A stretch of DNA of 64,000 nucleotides from Hypericum androsaemum (GCA_963995505.1 OZ023187.1:4037501-4101500), one strand, 5' to 3'. Positions 23,004-36,169 are shown, counted from the stretch's first letter. Program-made: numbers and translations. Notes: generated by a model not told the origin, from the sequence alone.

Positions 23004-23008
23004 GTTTT

Positions 23009-25988
23009 GACTAATACAACAACAACTTGTACAAAGGTTCTCGAGAATGTCCTTAATCCTTAGAATACCTCAGCCAAAGACGATAACGTCAATTTTGTGA
23101 TACGAGAAAGCCTTTCTGATCATGATAAAATACTAAAATCGCATATCACAAGAGTAGTGGAAGTATAATCCTCCCGGGCGTACTAATTACAAATAGCAAA
23201 ACAGCAAAAGTCCACTCTCCAACAATATGGGAAGTTTTGGGCACTTCTCCGATGTTTCAGAGGAGATATAAAACCTCGACCCAAAAAAAAAAGATATATA
23301 AAACAAGTTACAATACATAGATTAACTAGGAAAAAAAATTATATTCTAATTGCACATGCGCCTTTTGTTATTACTTAGGAGATCACCTTTCTTCATGGAA
23401 GTATAGATGTAAAGTTTCTTTAACTATAAGAAGGAATGCAAAACTTCTACTAAAAAAATTTATTCTAGTTTAACAAAAATATAACGAGTTCAAATTATTA
23501 TAAATATATTAATATTAAATATTTGTTGAGAGAACTTTACTGCCACTCTAATATATATATAAGAACTATCAATGTACGTGCAAGTAGCCAAAGACCAGCA
23601 GACCACTATTGGATTTCAGTCTATCGATTCACTGGAAATTGTGCATGGGCCTTTATTTATCTTCTATTATTTTAGAGAATTTTTGTTTTAGTACCTTATA
23701 ATCAGTGGCTTGTTATCTCGTCCAAGACTCGACTTGGTTTAACTCCAATGGTTAGATTTTATCCGTTGTAATTTTTTGGGAGCTCACATGGGTCATTTTC
23801 TCTCTCCTAAATTTTATTGAAATGCAATAGTTTAAATATTGGCATTTGTATTGAATAACTATGGATGAAGCTATCGCTAAAGTTCGAACTTAGAAATGGA
23901 AAACAAGACGGTAACCTGTAAATTATTTGATCTGACAAACCTTTTCTGATCATTATAAAACACCAAAATCGCATATCACAGGAGTAGTGAAAGTCTAATC
24001 CTGGGGGCGTATTAATATAAATAGCAAAAGCAAAAATCCACTCTATAACCTAATATTGTAGTGAGTTCTATATGTTTAAGCGACGTTTTTGGCATTTTCT
24101 CCAATGTTTCAGAGAAGATATATCATAGATAACAAATTTGACCAATCACCAGCAAGTAGATTGAAGTTTAATTAAGAAATTTCGAATTCGAACTATTGAG
24201 AACACATTATTATTTAATATTTTTTTGGAGAGCTTTGTCACTATTCAAATATCATACTCCACTCGAATTAGATTAATAAGTGCAAGTATTGTCAAAATAT
24301 TACGATATAACGTGATATCAACCATTGACCGATCCAAGTCGGCCGCGTAATATTGATTAATTAAACAATTTCTCTGTGGACCTACTTAATCCCTAGTTAT
24401 ATTAGTATATCCCGAATGTTTGAAAAATGCCCAAATGACTAAAACGAAGTACACACAAGGACACCCAAAAAAAAACAAAGGAGCCATGGAATTGAGAGAC
24501 TATAGCTGGATTTGCACTCGGAAGTCAACCATTGTTAGGTTAAAACGATTTAAATGGTGATTTATTATAGGGATTAGGTAGGGATAACCAAGCACATGTC
24601 AACACTCAACATATACTAATCCCTTCTATCATATCATAGGTCCGTAGTTTTTTCACTATGTTTTTTTTTCATTTTTGTCTGTTACCTGTGGAATCATGTA
24701 ATGCTTCAGGTGATAACTAATTTCAAAATCCAAAACTATTAGGCTTCCTAATAAGGAATAATTTTGAACGAGAGTTTGTGCGAGTCACAAAGATTTTAAT
24801 TACTTTGATGTTCGAAAAATGATTCTGTCGTTTCTTTAATTTCTAAATGTAATTACTTCAATTTTTTATCAGGGACCGTAAGAGAATTTGTCACTTATAT
24901 AGAAAAAAAGAGAATTTGTCCCAGAAAGTTTGCAGCAACTCCTCGTTGCCAGTGGTTATTGGCTAGCCGGTTCTAGTCTTAGGGACTCATTAATTGGGCT
25001 GACTCATTAGGGTCCCATTTGGGAGGAAAATAAATTGTTAATTTATAGCCATCAAAATCATTGAAAATCAGGTTATTAAATTCCACTGTTAAGTATTCAA
25101 CGGTAGTGTGGAGCAAACGAAGAAAACAGCGGCCATAATTTTTTTAAAGGGTAGCCCTAGTGAAATGAGAAACATTATCAAAAACATAGTAGACACATAC
25201 AAATTACGGGTCTATTATCGTAAAATAAAACTATTGGATATTGGTGGTACGAAATAATCGATCACAATCTCCTCTTGACTCCGGTGGTCAAAATTTGTTA
25301 GATCCGGAAAATTAATCATTTTGTTGGAATCTTTGGCAACAATTAGGCGAGTTAAAGTGCACGATTTTACATTAGTCAAACCCAAGGGCCCAAGATAATA
25401 TCATGCTTTCTTCTTTTTCTTAAAGAAAAATATTTTGACGTTAAATTAGCTTGCAAATTAATGTCCCTGATTGTCACCGACACCGGAATTTCAGCTTTTC
25501 CAAGGTGGAAGCATCATCAAATTTTCCAGCTATTGCAAATTGTCTTTCTTTTTTCTTAAGCTAAACTAGTGGTCATTAACAAATATTTAAATTAATTAAT
25601 GAGAGTATTTTTTTAATTTAATCAAGATATTTCAAGTTTGATATTTTAGAAACACAGTAGTGTTAAATGCTAGAAAGAATTTTGCCATATTTCAAAAGTC
25701 ACACCCGACTTGAACCTGAATTAATCGGTGCACTATTATCTTGATACGAGTGGGATAAAAATATCCAAGCACATGGTGTATCAACAAAATAATAAAGCTA
25801 CGAATCTACCGCCAAACATTTAGTTAGTTTTTAATAATTCAATGGTTGGTTTCAATCTCCAAGCTCGATTCTCTAAGAACCTTTTATCATTTGAGTTTTT
25901 TTTTGGTAAATGGATTAAATTTTATATTTCAAAATTTACATCAAGTAGTACAATAAAATATCATACAACTTGAGAAATACATAGCCAA
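23009..25988. other. Intergenic, no gene seen
   Basis: AT-rich with long T and A tracts. Two stretches (about 23060-23290 and 23930-24130) are degenerate copies of each other: CAAACCTTTTCTGATCAT, ACCAAAATCGCATATCACA and CAATGTTTCAGAG recur. The segment around 24200-24290 (GGAGAGCTTTGTCACTATTC) belongs to a degenerate dispersed repeat also glimpsed near 23520, 25620 and 38620. Confidence 0.4.
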
Positions 25989-25993
25989 ACTTC

Positions 25994-26724
25994 TGTTGTT
26001 TGTCGGAGTTGGTGTACTTGATTAGGATCACTTCAGTCGAGGCAAGTGTTGGACACTTTCTCCGTAAGACGAGATTGCCCCGTATATTTCAGTGCGGTAC
26101 GGGCTTCGGCAATCGTCCCCAAGATACAACGACTGTTTAGGGCGTTTTCAAGAACGTTGCACACGTATCTCGAAACTTTCGGGCGAACCCTTATATACCC
26201 ATAATTTTCGGGACTCTTTTCTAGGTGAAGAACGGGGGGAGAGGAGAAGACAACAATGCTAGAAGGTGCATGTGCTGCTGGGATGAGGAAATGGCAAGGA
26301 GGGCACGCCTATTTATAGGCTGGAGGAGGCAGGGAGGCAGCCACCCCGAAGGGACGCGTCTGCTCGGCCAACAGGCTGACTAGCTGCGCTCGTGGCCCTT
26401 CGGTAGCTTCTGGATCCTTCCAGGCGCGCCAGGCTGCGCTCGCGCCCTTTCGCGGGAGATCTCGCACTCCTTCGGCCTTCTGGAAGCCTCCTGGACGTTC
26501 CAGTCCGTCGTGCCTCTTCGGTGGCCAACCTGAAGGCGCTCGCAGCACCTCGTCGTTCAGGTAGCTGCGCAGCTACCTCCAGGCCCGGGAAAAATACTTA
26601 AGGCTCCTCCAGACGATGCGCACGTGCGAAGTGCCAAGTGCGCCACAAAGCGCCCATTGCGACCTGCGTCCAATGCGCCATGCGCACACGCACGTGTGCG
26701 TGCGCGTGCGCGTGCACGAGCGCA

Positions 26725-26761
<37 letters not shown>

Positions 26762-26962
26762 ACGGTGCGCAGGCAGCTAGCGGTGGGTCATCCTTTTGGG
26801 TAGCCAATCAAGTTGATAGGCAAGGAGGGAAGTTCCTTATAAACAAGGAAATCCTCCTTGCTCTATTCAATGTGGGATTGCACTTTCCCATTTCCCTTTG
26901 GGCCTCCATTTTGGGCCTTACCATTTGTGGGCTTGCATTGAACTTTCATTCAAAACCCAACA
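25994..26962 (-). mobile_element. Solo LTR of a second copia-like family
   Basis: Bounded by TGTTGTTTGTCGG at the left and AACCCAACA at the right, with a perfect 5-bp target duplication ACTTC at 25989-25993 and 26963-26967. On the minus strand it starts TGTTGGGTTTTGAATG and contains a TATA box, CTATAAATAGGC, at about 26312-26323, so I place the LTR promoter on that strand. It is 969 bp and strikingly GC-rich (26330-26770) compared with its flanks. No internal domain remains. It is unrelated to the LTR at 22375-23003. Confidence 0.8.
26688..26762. repeat. CGTGCG/CTCGTG hexanucleotide microsatellite
   Basis: Alternating GTGCGTGCGCGTGCGCG followed by about five copies of GTGCTC within the solo LTR. 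The alternating purine-pyrimidine stretch could adopt Z-DNA. Confidence 0.85.
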
Positions 26963-26967
26963 ACTTC

Positions 26968-28229
26968 TGACCTTAAAGTCGAAATCGAACACTAACCCAC
27001 TCATGGAAAAGTAGATGGTTAGCATGAGAAGAAGCTCAATTGTAACATGAAGTTGCAAACCACCTTCTTGATCGTACTACCATTGGCAACCCGTATTCAA
27101 AGAACATGGGATCATTGAAGGGTCGAAACCTCCAGACTTGAAGGTTTTACGGTAGCCTGCTTAACGATGTTTAGAACCGTCCCTGGTTCTCCATTCCATT
27201 CTACACAACACGCATCGCCACCTCCCAAGTAATTGCTGCCCTTTCAGCAAATCTTTGTACATGATCAACTTTAAGATGAGAGGGGGTGAGATATTTGATC
27301 GTCTAGTTTGCCTGAGCTAAGAGGCCTCGCAAGAGGATAGTTTCAGTTTGAATAGAAGCCTTCTTATTGATCGAGAAAGATAACGCCTTAGCTATTGGCT
27401 TTCTAGAACGCTTTGAAATACGTGACACTACTTTTGGAGTAGCTGACAAGTCCACGTCACCTGAGAGCCCATCTAACTCACCATTTGAGTTAAACTTCAA
27501 GAGCCAATAAATTAGGATTGTCCTATATTAAAAAAAAATTGAGTTTGAGCAATGAGATTCACCACCTTGTTGTAGTCATATGTGATGTGCAATAAATTTA
27601 AAAAATATAAAACATCATATATGCTTGAATTCGATCCGGTCAAATCCAAAAACTATGGGTACCAGATTGGGGTTTCACAGAACCAAATATTTATGGGTTA
27701 GTTTGAGTTAGATTTGGATTCAGGGGGACTACATAAAAACCATCCCCATGGTATGGACTAAATATGGGCCTTTAGATTTGGTCAAATTTTTTTTTTACAG
27801 ATCTGATGGCCAGAATCTGTTGAGGATATTTTCGAGTTTTTACCTAAACATACTCATTAGGGTTCCACCTTTTTTCTATATAATCCCATAACCCCCAACC
27901 CCAACCACCCCCACCCCCCAGAATACCTCTTTCAACCTCTGTATTCTAGGGTTTCAATATGTTGTACAAGTCCTGTCCTTTTTGCTTTCTTTGAACAAAA
28001 CCCAGTTACTGGGTTGGTTGAATTTTGCTGCTATTGTTGTTCTTACTCCTCGTAGACGTCGTTGTCTCTATTGGTGATTGCAATAGTAAGATGGGCAAGT
28101 GAAAGAGCCAAGTGAGTTTAGTGTCCCCTAAAAAAAGTGAGTTTTAGTGGATGATTTTTATTTTAGGGATATAATTGGTTGTTAGATTTGGATATTGTTT
28201 GATGGATATTTATTTCGGGATTTTTGCTG
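26968..28229. other. Intergenic with a small unsupported ORF
   Basis: A minus-strand ORF of 65 codons (27303-27500) begins MKFNSNGELDG, faintly reminiscent of LINE RNase H but too short to assign. Between 27860 and 27950 a TATATAATCCC motif and CCCCAACCACCCCCACCC tract resemble the 5' end of a gene, followed by an abortive ATGGGCAAGTGA at 28091. No intact gene. Confidence 0.3.
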
Positions 28230-28575
28230 CTATTGTTGTTCCTAGATGAATGACACCAATATTAAAGTAGAACGATACCAATATCCTAGAACGATGATAC
28301 CAATATTCGAAAAGAATGAAACCAATACATTCAAATGGTATACATTTTTACTTATAATGGGATACCAATATTGGAGAAGATGAAAACCAATATCACGGTG
28401 GAATGAAACCAATATCATAGAAGAATGAAACCAATATCCGAGAAGATGGAAACCAATATCATAATAGAATGAAACCAATAACATAGAAGATGGAAACCAA
28501 TATCATAGTAGAATGAAACCAATAGCATAGAAGATGAAAACCAATATCCGAGAAAATGGAAACCAATATTCCCAT
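28230..28575. repeat. Minisatellite of an ACCAATATC-containing unit
   Basis: About fifteen imperfect copies of a roughly 21-22 bp unit of the form GAATGAAACCAATATCATA(G). The core AAACCAATATC is the same motif as in the arrays at 36290-37135, on the other side of the methyltransferase gene. It is non-coding. Confidence 0.85.
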
Positions 28576-30808
28576 ACTTGTATTTCTATAATTTGTATTA
28601 TTTTGCTGATATATTTTTTAATTATTTTAATTATTATATTTTCGATATTGCCCCTATCCCTTTCAGTGGGGATTACTCATGTCCCCACTGAATTTGAACC
28701 CGTTTGAGTTTGGGTTTTATTGTCGGTAGATCTAAATCCGAACTCAAAAAACCAAATTCAAAGTTATTTAAATGCTTAAATACACTTCGAAGTTAAATTA
28801 TACATAATAAAATTATCTGTACATCATCAGTAAAACTCTTAACATTACCATCATGAGCATTAATTATCGTGTGAAGCCTCCAAACCCTATATATTCTGTA
28901 GATTATTTTTTTTGGGGGGGAAAAGAGAGGAGAGAAAACTAAGATCGATGTATTCTGATGGAAATAAATTTGTTCATAACATCGTACAAGAATCGAGAAG
29001 GATCAGAAATTCGCCCAAATAAAGATGAAGGGTAATCAGAGAAGACATACTAAATAGAGATAAAAAGACCGATAGGCTCAGCAATATAAAACTACCTAAA
29101 GATAAATATAAATTTCTAGCAAAGTTTTATTTAAATTTTGCGCTCCAACAGTTCAACAATATGTGTACACAGCACATTGGATTTTCAATTACTCAGTAAA
29201 GTAAAAAAAAATTAAAAAATAATAGAATGGATGCTAGAGGTATAAATGTAACTATTTAAATAGTGGTAGCTTTTTTTTCGGCCGGTAAATAGTGTCGGGG
29301 TAACTTTAATTAATCCCACCATGTGCATGTGAAGGATTAATTATGTCCACAATGCAGTCAAATCATTTTTCATTTGGTACATTTTATTTTTAGGAACATT
29401 AGGTACATTTTGGTAAGCCATAAATAATATAATAAGATTTTATCCTTCAGTGTAATTTGATAATTTTAAAAGCAGAAGAAAAATCGATATAAAAATTCAT
29501 TTCATTATATGCTATCAAGAGTCTAGACTAGATATCTCAAATAAATAATTTAATAATTGAAATATAGTATATATGTGCATATCTCTTGATATAGTGCATG
29601 CTTCAAAAAGCCCACCCGTAATTTAAGAGCATCAAGATTTGCTTTAGCTAATTCTCCACTAACTATTCTCAAAACAATTATTATGTTTTATACGATCTGT
29701 ATCCGGATGTTATTTTACCGATTAATTCATGTTTGAATCGAATGTGACTTTTTAAATGTGTAATGACTAATGAGCAGGCCCTCGCCTTCGGTTGAATCCG
29801 TACACAAGTCAACTCTCGCGCCTAACTGGACAAATTGAGCAGGCTAGCTGATCCGCTGCTTATGATTAATTATCTTAAATACTTGGTGTTAGGCTGGCTC
29901 AGAATTAAGATAATCACTCTAGTTTGACAAATTATTCCAAATTCAATTTTGTAACCAGCTTATGATGAGGCGGTTCAATATCCTGTTGATTCACCTATTA
30001 AAATGGAAGGTAATTTGCTCTTATTATGATGATAATTTAGTTTCAACAAATCCGAAAGTACTACTAATAAAAGTTAGTTCAAGTGATGCCATTGAATCTT
30101 TGTTGTTTCCACTGGTCATTCACTGGATATTATCGAAACACATAATATTTAACAATCCAAACATCTTATAATTTGACTAAATAGATTTATACTTCAATAC
30201 TTAATACAAAAAGTTAAACAAAATATGTGCGAAGTGGTATGTAAAAAAGGCTTCGCAATGCCAACAAGGGGATAAAATTAGACGTGGTCAATTGGCTTAA
30301 TGGAAAATGGGCGAGGATTTTTTTAGTATAATATTTTTGTATCTAGACATAATCCGGGTATAGACTAATAAAAAATAACGGATCTCAACCCATTAGGCTT
30401 ACATCTAGGTAGGTAGACCCGTATGATTTCTATATAGTATCAATAATTCCACTTTAAATTAGTAACAAATATTAGAATCAGAAGTATTATAGGCATTATA
30501 CAGAAGAAAAAAAAAGAACCGTCCATCCAAACAAACCCACCTTTACACCAATTCCACAACAAAAGACGCCAAGTTAGTCCAAAATCCACACACACACACA
30601 CACAAACCCAAAAGAAATAAAAAGCTAAGGGTGGAAAACCGGCTGAAGCCTTCAAACCCATTCCCACTCCACACACATAATTTCCTACAAAACGACCTCT
30701 AAAAGCGCGTCGAAGAATTCCAGGCACAAAGTCTACAGCCAGTAGCAGCAACAGCAGCAGCTAGTACCTCCGCTCTTTCGAAAACTCGACACAAACTTAA
30801 ATTAGTTA
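28576..30808. other. Intergenic, no gene seen
   Basis: AT-rich. Short palindromic CAGTGGGGATTACTCATG...CCCCACTG near 28664-28690 and a (CA)n run at about 30589-30604. A minus-strand ORF of 103 codons at 30440-30751 is largely low complexity antisense to the (CA)n and is not supported. Confidence 0.4.
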
Positions 30809-30925
30809 CTATAAAACAAAATCTCCCAACTCTTTCCCCCTTATAACAAACTCCGACACTTCCATATTTGATAACACTGTCCCCTTCTCCTCTCTCTCTC
30901 TCTCTCTCTCTCTATTAGTCCAACA
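30809..30925 (+). promoter_or_regulatory. Core promoter and CT-rich leader of the methyltransferase
   Basis: CTATAAAAC at 30809-30817 is a good TATA candidate. An uninterrupted (CT)n tract at about 30889-30913 precedes the ATG at 30926, as is common in plant 5' leaders. Transcription start is not determinable from sequence. Confidence 0.5.
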
Positions 30926-32827
30926 ATGTCGATCACCGTGAGGCCTCGGCCACTCCACCGCGGCGGGACCCACACGAAATCGTACAAGAGGGACTGGACG
31001 CAGGTCTACGCCATATACGGCTTAGACCAGTGGCAGACCCTCTTGTTCCTTCTTCTCCACGCAATGCTCTTCTTCCTCCTCTCCTTCATCTTCCTCGCCT
31101 ACTTCTCCCCCATCACACTCTTCCTCCACGCCCGCTTCCCCCTCCTCGCCTCCCTCCCCGCCATCCGCTTCTTCGCCGGGTTCGCCGGCTGCGTCGCCGC
31201 CCTCTCCGCCGTCTGCCTCCTCTTCGCAGCCGGCAACTTCGCCTACAGCGCCGTCGGGCTCCGCCACGAGATGGCCCAGCGGATGGTCGGCGCCGTCGGC
31301 GACTGGTCGTCCGTGAAGCTCGCCCTCGACGTTGGATGCGGCAAGGGGATCCTCCTCAATGCGGTGGCCACCCAGCTGAAGAAGACGGGCAGCTCGGGTC
31401 GGGTCGTCGGGTTGGACCGGAGCAAGCGGACCACTCTCTCCACCCTCCGGACCGCTAAATTGGAAGGTGGGCCGGTGTTTGATTTGGGTTTTTTTAATTT
31501 TATTTTCTTGCCTTTTTTAATCTAAAATTTTGCGTAATTTGCGTTTCTGGTTTCCGAAGACTGTATCAAGATACCGTCGGTGGGGTTTTTTTATTTGCTT
31601 TTCATTTTTAATTCTCTTTTTTCTGTTTGGAAGATTGGATGCGAAGTAATGAAATTAAAAATGGAATTAGGGGATACTTGCTCATTCTCTCGTATACGTA
31701 TGTTATTTCGAGTGGAGTTAGTGTCGGTTTTATTTAGGGACAATAATTTCGATGATATTTTTTCGCTTTGTAAATTGGCAGATTTTCTTTATAAAAAAAA
31801 TCAAGATGTTATCATTTGAATTAATTCTAATTGGGTCCAAAAATTTTAGTGAGTAAAGAATGTAACTTGGTTTTTATTGTTAAGATGATCATGGCATGGG
31901 GGTGGCTAATTCATCTTATTTTCTGAATTTTAAGAGCTCTCACTGGACAATCGAAGTAGAAAATTAGGAAATTTTGTTCAGAATTTTGTCTCCCGGGGGA
32001 ATTTGACCTTAAATCTCTCGTGGAAAATTTGCCTAATTTCGTATAAAATGTCAATTTCTCATTACATGTTTTATGGGATCTGTCAATCTCGATTTAAGGA
32101 CAAGAAAAGACCTATATTTATGGAGGGAAACCACTTCCGTTGTCCGATTTGGGCTGGACCTACTTCATGTGCAAGTCTGTTTTTATCACATCCAACCCCT
32201 GGTCAAGGGCGATCTGTCTTCTTGTAGGCAAATTACCGGTACACCAGTTGGATTGTTCTTGGGTTTGGACCTACTTCATGTGTGTGATTTAGCTTTCCAA
32301 TTAAAAATGGATGATACCCTTTTGATTGTTTAATCTGATTTATTAAGTTTATCTTCTACTAGCAGCATGAAATTCTCCTGTGATGGGTCAGTTTTTGTAT
32401 GTACTGGTGATTGATTCGATGTTTTTCTATGTTTGTTTAAACAGGAGTTGGGGAGTATGTCACATGCAGGGAGGGGGACGTGAGGAGCTTGCCATTCGGG
32501 GATAACTACTTCGACGCTGTGGTGTCGGGTGTGTTTGTCCACACTGTGGGGAAGGAGTACGGCCACCGCACGGTGGAGGCCGCGGCGGAGCGGATGAGGG
32601 TTCTCGGCGAGATGGTTCGGGTCCTGAAGCCCGGCGGGGTAGGGGTGGTGTGGGACCTGTTACATGTCCCGGAGTATGTCCGGAGGCTGCATGAGCTGAA
32701 GATGGAGGGTATCACGGTATCAGAGCGGGTCACGGCGTTTATGGCGAGCAGCCAGATCGTGTCGTTCCGGAAGCCTAGTCAGCACGTTACGGGCATCGGT
32801 GAGGTCCGGCTGGACTGGAGATGCTGA
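30926..32827 (+). CDS. Membrane-anchored SAM-dependent methyltransferase
   Basis: Two exons, 30926-31466 and 32445-32827, joined by a GT-AG intron (GAAG|GTGGGC to AAACAG|GAG), give 307 residues. Residues about 38-60 and 82-104 are hydrophobic and probably membrane-spanning. A class I methyltransferase domain follows: motif I LALDVGCGKG (132-141), acidic motif II GLDRS (162-166), EGDVRSLPFGDNYFDAVVSG (190-209) and a KPGG turn with VGVVWDLL (242-253). Domain order fits plant proteins like the one I recall as At5g54400; the substrate is unknown. The coding exons are far richer in G+C than the intron and flanks. Its 3' flank has been copied to 39.85-48.5 kb. Confidence 0.9.
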
Positions 32828-35210
32828 TGGGGCAAACAGAGGGTATAGGTACTTAGATAAGTTAGATGAAGAACTATAATCTTATGAAGATAAATAGACT
32901 AGCATAATGGGAGGAGTTATATTATATATACATACACGTTAGTGTTTTAACAACTTTTCAACTTATCTGGGGAGACGAAGTTGATCCAGATCCCTTGTTG
33001 AGTGGCGTTTACCTTGTCATTTAGCAAATCATATATATATATATATGCAAGTTGGTATACTCGGTAACGATGGTGTAATCTCCCTTGGTAGATTTTTGAA
33101 GGTAAATGATATTTTATTTACCAAAACAAAAGGTTGGTATACAGATAGGTTATTACCTCGCTCTTTGTGGTTTGACTCGGTTCGAATTTATATTAATCTG
33201 CCCGGTATATCTTCGTATACGAGATGTTTCCTTTTGGAAGCACGAAATGGGTTCATCTGTCATTGCTTCCATATGATTTTGGAGGACGCGGAATTGGTCT
33301 TAGAAAGAAGCCAGAAATGGCCTCTGCAATCCTCTAGCAGCCTAGCTGTCCAGCATTTGCTTATTGTATGTTATAGTAGTTAAAGTCTTTTTCCTAATAT
33401 TTTCCTTTCCCTATAAAAGTAAAAAAGAAAGAAAATTACTTCCTGAATTCCACGATCCGTTTTGTGTTTGGTAAGGGAAAATTCCCTCCTGGGTGTTGTA
33501 TTCACCGTCATATCCTAAATCCTAATAAGTACTTTATAAAGGGAACGGTTCTCAAAACGATATCTATTTCATTTGTCAAATGGAGGGGAATCTCGTGTTC
33601 AAGATTAGAATGGATGACTCGAATTGATCAATGCAAACACTGTGACCAATTTCTCCACAAGACTCCAAAATGGCAAAGCAAACAGATGCGATTTTAGGCT
33701 CTAAACCTGTTCCGTATGATTTTGGGTAAAAAGATCTGTACTTCACTAATTTGGCGTCCACGCGGGAAAGCAATGAGATTGCATATCCTCTTATCCCATT
33801 TATAACTGCCTGGCTAAAAAAAAAAAAAAATAACGTGACAACAATTAGATGATTGTTTTGGATGTCCCGATTACGATTAATGTACGTTTAGATGAATTTA
33901 GATGATTTAAAAGAGATTTCACTGTTTTCTAATGAATAAAGGTTAAGAGTGTTTCGGATGTCCAGATTCTTAGACGTTTAGACGAGTTTAGACAATATGA
34001 AAAAGATTTGTCAATTTGCTAATAAATAACGGTCAGAGGAGTTTATACCTTTTATATTAAGAAAAACCATTAGATGCCGCTATTAATTGCTGGGATATGA
34101 CTTTGGTGGATACAATGCTGTTTTATGTAAGAGTAAAATACATTTTCGTTCTCACAAATTTAGGAAATGCGTAAATCTAAAGCAGAGATAGGAATTTTGT
34201 ACAGATTTTTTATTATAAATAAAGTAGCATTCACCTTATAAAAAATCCACCAAGAAAGGTTACACCACGAAGACCGTACCCAAAGTACCAGATAGAACAT
34301 ATCAGACGCTAAACGATGATATGCAATATCTGAGTACGTAAACAGGTAACACCAAAAGCACTCCAAAATTACACCTGAATTTACAGTGAACTTCGTTGAA
34401 CTCTCCTCTTGTTGTTTGTCTTATTTTTATTTTCCTTCTACTTTTTTTCTTGTATGTAAATTTAGTCATATGTTCAGAGCATTTACCTTATTAAAAAAAA
34501 TTCGCTTTGTTAAAGTTTCTGCTAAAAATAGATTATCAAGTTGTATTGTCGTTGAAAAATATATTTGGCGAAAAAACATACCGACAAAGTTAAAGACGCC
34601 TAACAAATCAAACACGGTCCACGAAGTTATAGTCAGGTCTCAATCGCCGGTTAATTAAGTGGGCGATGTTTGTTGTTAATTGAGAATGAGTTAGGTCTGA
34701 TTTTTATCTTGTTGATTGACGGAACCAATTCAATTTGAACTAGAGAATTTCATGCATTTCAACCGACATGAGGAAATTGAAGGTAGAAGATAGATATGTT
34801 GTTAAAGAAACTAACAACAAAATTGTTCTAATTTAACTAAGAATTTTAAATTTAATTTCTTCAAAATATAGTGTGAACATTAAAAAATTCGTACAGGGTT
34901 ACAACCAAAACAACAAGAAATTCATGTACAAAGCAAAAAATAAAGGATAAAGTTGGAGCCAATCACAGAGTCATATGTACAGATGCCTGTTGTCTACCGT
35001 TCAATCCGGCGATGGAAGTGCCGAGACTGAAACTCTGGCTAAAGTTTCCTTAAGAGCAACTAATCGAATATTTTTAAGGTGAATGCAGGTTTTTTTAAAT
35101 GGATGCATTTAAAATACACCTAATTTATATAGAATGTGCTCAATTTATAATCAAATTTCTTATTATTGAATGTGAAAAAAAAAACATTTTGTACCGAATG
35201 TGGATTGTGA
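32828..35210. repeat. Segment S1: methyltransferase 3' flank, duplicated at 39.85-48.5 kb
   Basis: Non-coding. Landmarks shared in order with S2 include AGCCAGAAATGGCCTCTGCA (33310 and 40040), TGTTTGGTAA (33467 and 45779), TTTGTCTTATTTTTATTTTC (34415 and 46848), GTCAGGTCTCAATCGC (34633 and 47938) and TACCGTTCAATCCGGCGATG (34997 and 48340). S2 is longer only because of insertions. No gene is seen; ORFs here are short and not conserved between the copies. Confidence 0.8.
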
Positions 35211-35282
35211 CACTACGGGCATGATATAATTTACCATTATGGTAAAAATAGACTATCAGGTAACAACTATAACAGGTTCCAC

Positions 35283-35936
35283 TAGAACTGGCCATTGTTA
35301 AAATTCGATTCGTGATTCAATTCGATTCATTCTCAATTCGATTCGGGCACAATTCGATTAGTCCAAAATTCGATTTGAATTCGTTAAGAGACGAAATGAA
35401 TACGGTTAAAGATTTCTACAATTCGTCAAACTGGTGAATTAAATTCGAATTTGAGTATCGAATTTAATTCGAGTCCAATTCGTATAAATTCGATTAAAAT
35501 TCGTCCATATTATGTAATTTTTTTAAGAAAGTTCCAAGAAGTACTTATATTACTATCTAATTATGTCATCAAATAGAGCAAAAAATACGTAAGCAATTTA
35601 ATTTGGTACATTAAATGCAAGCCCAATTTTTTATTTATTTATTTTTCTCAATAAAATGTTCAATATTAAACCTAAATTTTGAAATAATAATAAAAAGCAA
35701 AATTTTTGAAGTTTTTCAAAACATTACGAAAATTTCGAAAGTTTTCAAAAAATTTGGTAGTTTTTTTTAAAAATTTATTCAATATTAGGATTAACGAAAT
35801 AATTTGAATTCAATTTGAATTTGATTCAAATTCAAAGAATCGTAATTCGTATTCAATTTGACTTTGGACGAATTGAATACGGTTTAAGATTTTGATGAAT
35901 TTAAATTTGACCCAATTCGAACCGTGGTTAGGTCTA
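35283..35936. mobile_element. hAT-like MITE with AATTCGA subterminal repeats
   Basis: Ends TAGAACTGGCCATTG and GTGGTTAGGTCTA are imperfect inverted repeats starting with TAG, typical of hAT elements. Flanking octamers GGTTCCAC (35275-35282) and GGTCCCGC (35937-35944) agree at 6 of 8 positions, consistent with an aged 8-bp target duplication. Both ends carry many copies of ATTCGATT/AATTCGAAT in both orientations, as expected for transposase-binding subterminal repeats. No ORF for a transposase. Confidence 0.6.
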
Positions 35937-35944
35937 GGTCCCGC

Positions 35945-36169
35945 ATTAAGATATATCAGTGCATTCTGGTCAATTAAGAGCTAAACCCCTCTTAGGAAGT
36001 AATTAATTAATCCAATTTCATAGGCAACATTTGCACCAGCTTTCCTACAAAATTCCAGATTAATTAGTGATCAGTGACCCTCTTTCCTCGTAACAGCTAT
36101 TAAATGTGCTCTTGATGGGAGACAAATCAGGGGGAGGATTTGAAGGGGACAAGGGTATTTTAGAGGTGT
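35945..36169. other. Short intergenic spacer
   Basis: AT-rich, nothing recognised. It separates the hAT-like element from the ACCAATATC arrays. Confidence 0.4.

Noticed and set aside
26598..26970. ORFs with His-Glu or Cys-Ser repeats
   Set aside because: Produced by the GTGCTC/CGTGCG microsatellite inside the solo LTR.
28230..28575. Regularly spaced repeats resembling a CRISPR array
   Set aside because: Repeats are imperfect, contiguous and lack unique spacers; plant nuclear DNA with no cas genes.
30440..30751. 103-codon ORF upstream of the methyltransferase
   Set aside because: Contains a VCVCVCV run from the (CA)n repeat and has no homology or context.
31022..31458. Overlapping ORFs on both strands of methyltransferase exon 1
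   Set aside because: Low-complexity shadows of a GC-rich exon; only the frame from 30926 has methyltransferase motifs and splices in phase.
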